Below, piece by piece: positions 5,974 to 6,398 of a stretch of DNA of 6,398 nt (position 1 is its first letter; each line of letters opens with the position of its first letter). Both the position numbers and the translations under genes were made by a program. Location of the stretch: NCBI GenBank assembly GCA_016763815.1, contig JAESTB010000530.1, positions 1 through 6,398 on the forward strand, given 5' to 3'. The notes below the pieces were generated by a model. The model did not search any database and was not told where the DNA came from. It saw only the letters and a list, made by a program, of their open reading frames with translations. This stretch comes from Arenicella sp. Its GTDB lineage: Bacteria; Pseudomonadota; Gammaproteobacteria; Arenicellales; Arenicellaceae.

Positions 5974-5995
5974 TTATCCATCAGCTTTATCCACA
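5974..5995 (+). other. DnaA-box-like pair
   Basis: TTATCCACA at 5987-5995 matches the consensus DnaA box exactly, and TTATCCATC at 5974-5982 is a partial match 13 bp away. There is no other origin feature in the window, so this may be chance or a stray DnaA site. Confidence 0.25.
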
Positions 5996-6019
5996 TGAGG
6001 GCAGTAGTACTACCCTCAT
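5995..6019. repeat. Inverted repeat between hipBA promoter and RAYT remnant
   Basis: ATGAGGG (5995-6001) and CCCTCAT (6013-6019) are exact reverse complements around an 11-base loop containing the palindrome TAGTACTA. No T-run follows on either strand. It could be a terminator-like hairpin or a REP-type remnant near the transposase; neither is shown. Confidence 0.4.
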
Positions 6020-6071
6020 AATGTCGCGACTATCATAAGCTCGATAAGCTCTGGGTCAAAGCTCGGGGTGA

Positions 6072-6398
6072 CATCTTGAATTGTGAACCTATGTTCGTCT
6101 CGTTTGACTAAAGTACAACCTGCGACATAGAAGAGTAGGGCATGTATTTCAGGGAAGGTATCATGCGATTCTTGTAGAGAGGCAAAGCTACCTGTTAGAA
6201 CTTGCCCGCTATATTGTATTGAACCCAGTAAGAGCCGAGATGGTTCAGGTGGCGGAAGAATGGCCTTGGAGTAATCATTGGGCAGCCTTAGGTTTGAGTG
6301 CGGCGACAGATTGGCCTTGAATTCAAGTCATAAGTGCAATTACAAAAACCTATTCAAGTGGTGATTAGACAATGAAAGAAATAGGAGCTTATTTTGGC
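6072..6398 (+). pseudogene. Decayed RAYT (REP-associated tyrosine transposase), runs off the window
   Basis: One frame gives clear family blocks: KYNLRHRR (6111-6134), GHVFQGRYHAILVER (6138-6182), SYLLELARYIVLNPVRA (6186-6236), and EWPWSNHW (6258-6281), ending DWP then TGA at 6318. In the same frame, IQVISAITKTYSSGD is followed by TAG (6366-6368) and TMKEIGAYFG, the helix-turn-helix that ends many RAYT proteins; the TAG stands where Tyr is usual. The stretch normally found between DWP and this C-terminal motif is absent, so an internal deletion is likely. Upstream of 6111 the frame has stops at 6105 and 6084 with only vague similarity, and the N-terminal part with the HUH histidines is not recognisable. 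RAYTs process REP palindromes; this copy cannot make a complete enzyme. The left boundary is approximate. Confidence 0.8.

Noticed and set aside
5915..6019. Replication origin around the DnaA-like boxes
   Set aside because: Only one exact and one partial box, with no initiator gene, iterons or AT-rich unwinding region attached.
6016..6327. Minus-strand open frame of 103 codons ending at TGA 6016
   Set aside because: It has no ATG, GTG or TTG near its beginning and lies opposite the plus-strand RAYT remnant, whose family motifs are unmistakable. It is best read as an antisense shadow.

Overview
The window looks like an accessory or intergenic-rich stretch of a moderately AT-rich gammaproteobacterial chromosome, plausibly marine. 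That assignment is inference, resting on the codon style, the secreted PHP/Ig-like proteins, the HipBA pair and the RAYT-type transposase remnant. No rRNA or tRNA gene, CRISPR array or integrase was seen.

Left part (1-3117, plus strand): the C-terminal two thirds or so of a large PHP-domain (CehA/McbA-like) metallohydrolase, open at the left edge. It carries an EF-hand-type calcium loop and a cysteine-rich tail. It is followed 75 bp later by a signal-peptide protein with two tandem Ig-like repeats and a CnaB/carboxypeptidase-regulatory-like C-terminal domain. The same strand and short gap suggest one operon that makes exported proteins.

Middle (3118-4260): a 580-bp gap full of inverted repeats, ending in a terminator-like hairpin with a T-run. 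After it come a plausible sigma70 promoter, a 29-codon leader ORF with its own Shine-Dalgarno sequence, and an overlapping small exported protein of 105 aa with a duplicated YWN motif. Beyond that are a stop-interrupted reading frame of unknown origin and a long stem-loop between convergent genes.

Right part (4261-5934, minus strand): a complete hipBA-type toxin-antitoxin operon. An XRE-family antitoxin overlaps a HipA-family kinase by 11 bp, and the operon sits behind a promoter carrying two 20-bp palindromic operators 31 bp apart. Both kinase and antitoxin look intact. Repression of the operon by the antitoxin, alone or with the toxin, is the expected circuit.

Right edge (about 6072-6398, plus strand): a decayed RAYT (REP-associated tyrosine transposase) gene with internal stops and apparent deletions. 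It runs divergently from hipBA and off the window. Small ORFs, degraded genes and a toxin-antitoxin module beside a transposase remnant make 3118-6398 look like a turnover-prone region. The most interesting items are the repeat-rich intergenic segment, the leader ORF/small exported protein pair, and the operator geometry of the hipBA operon.
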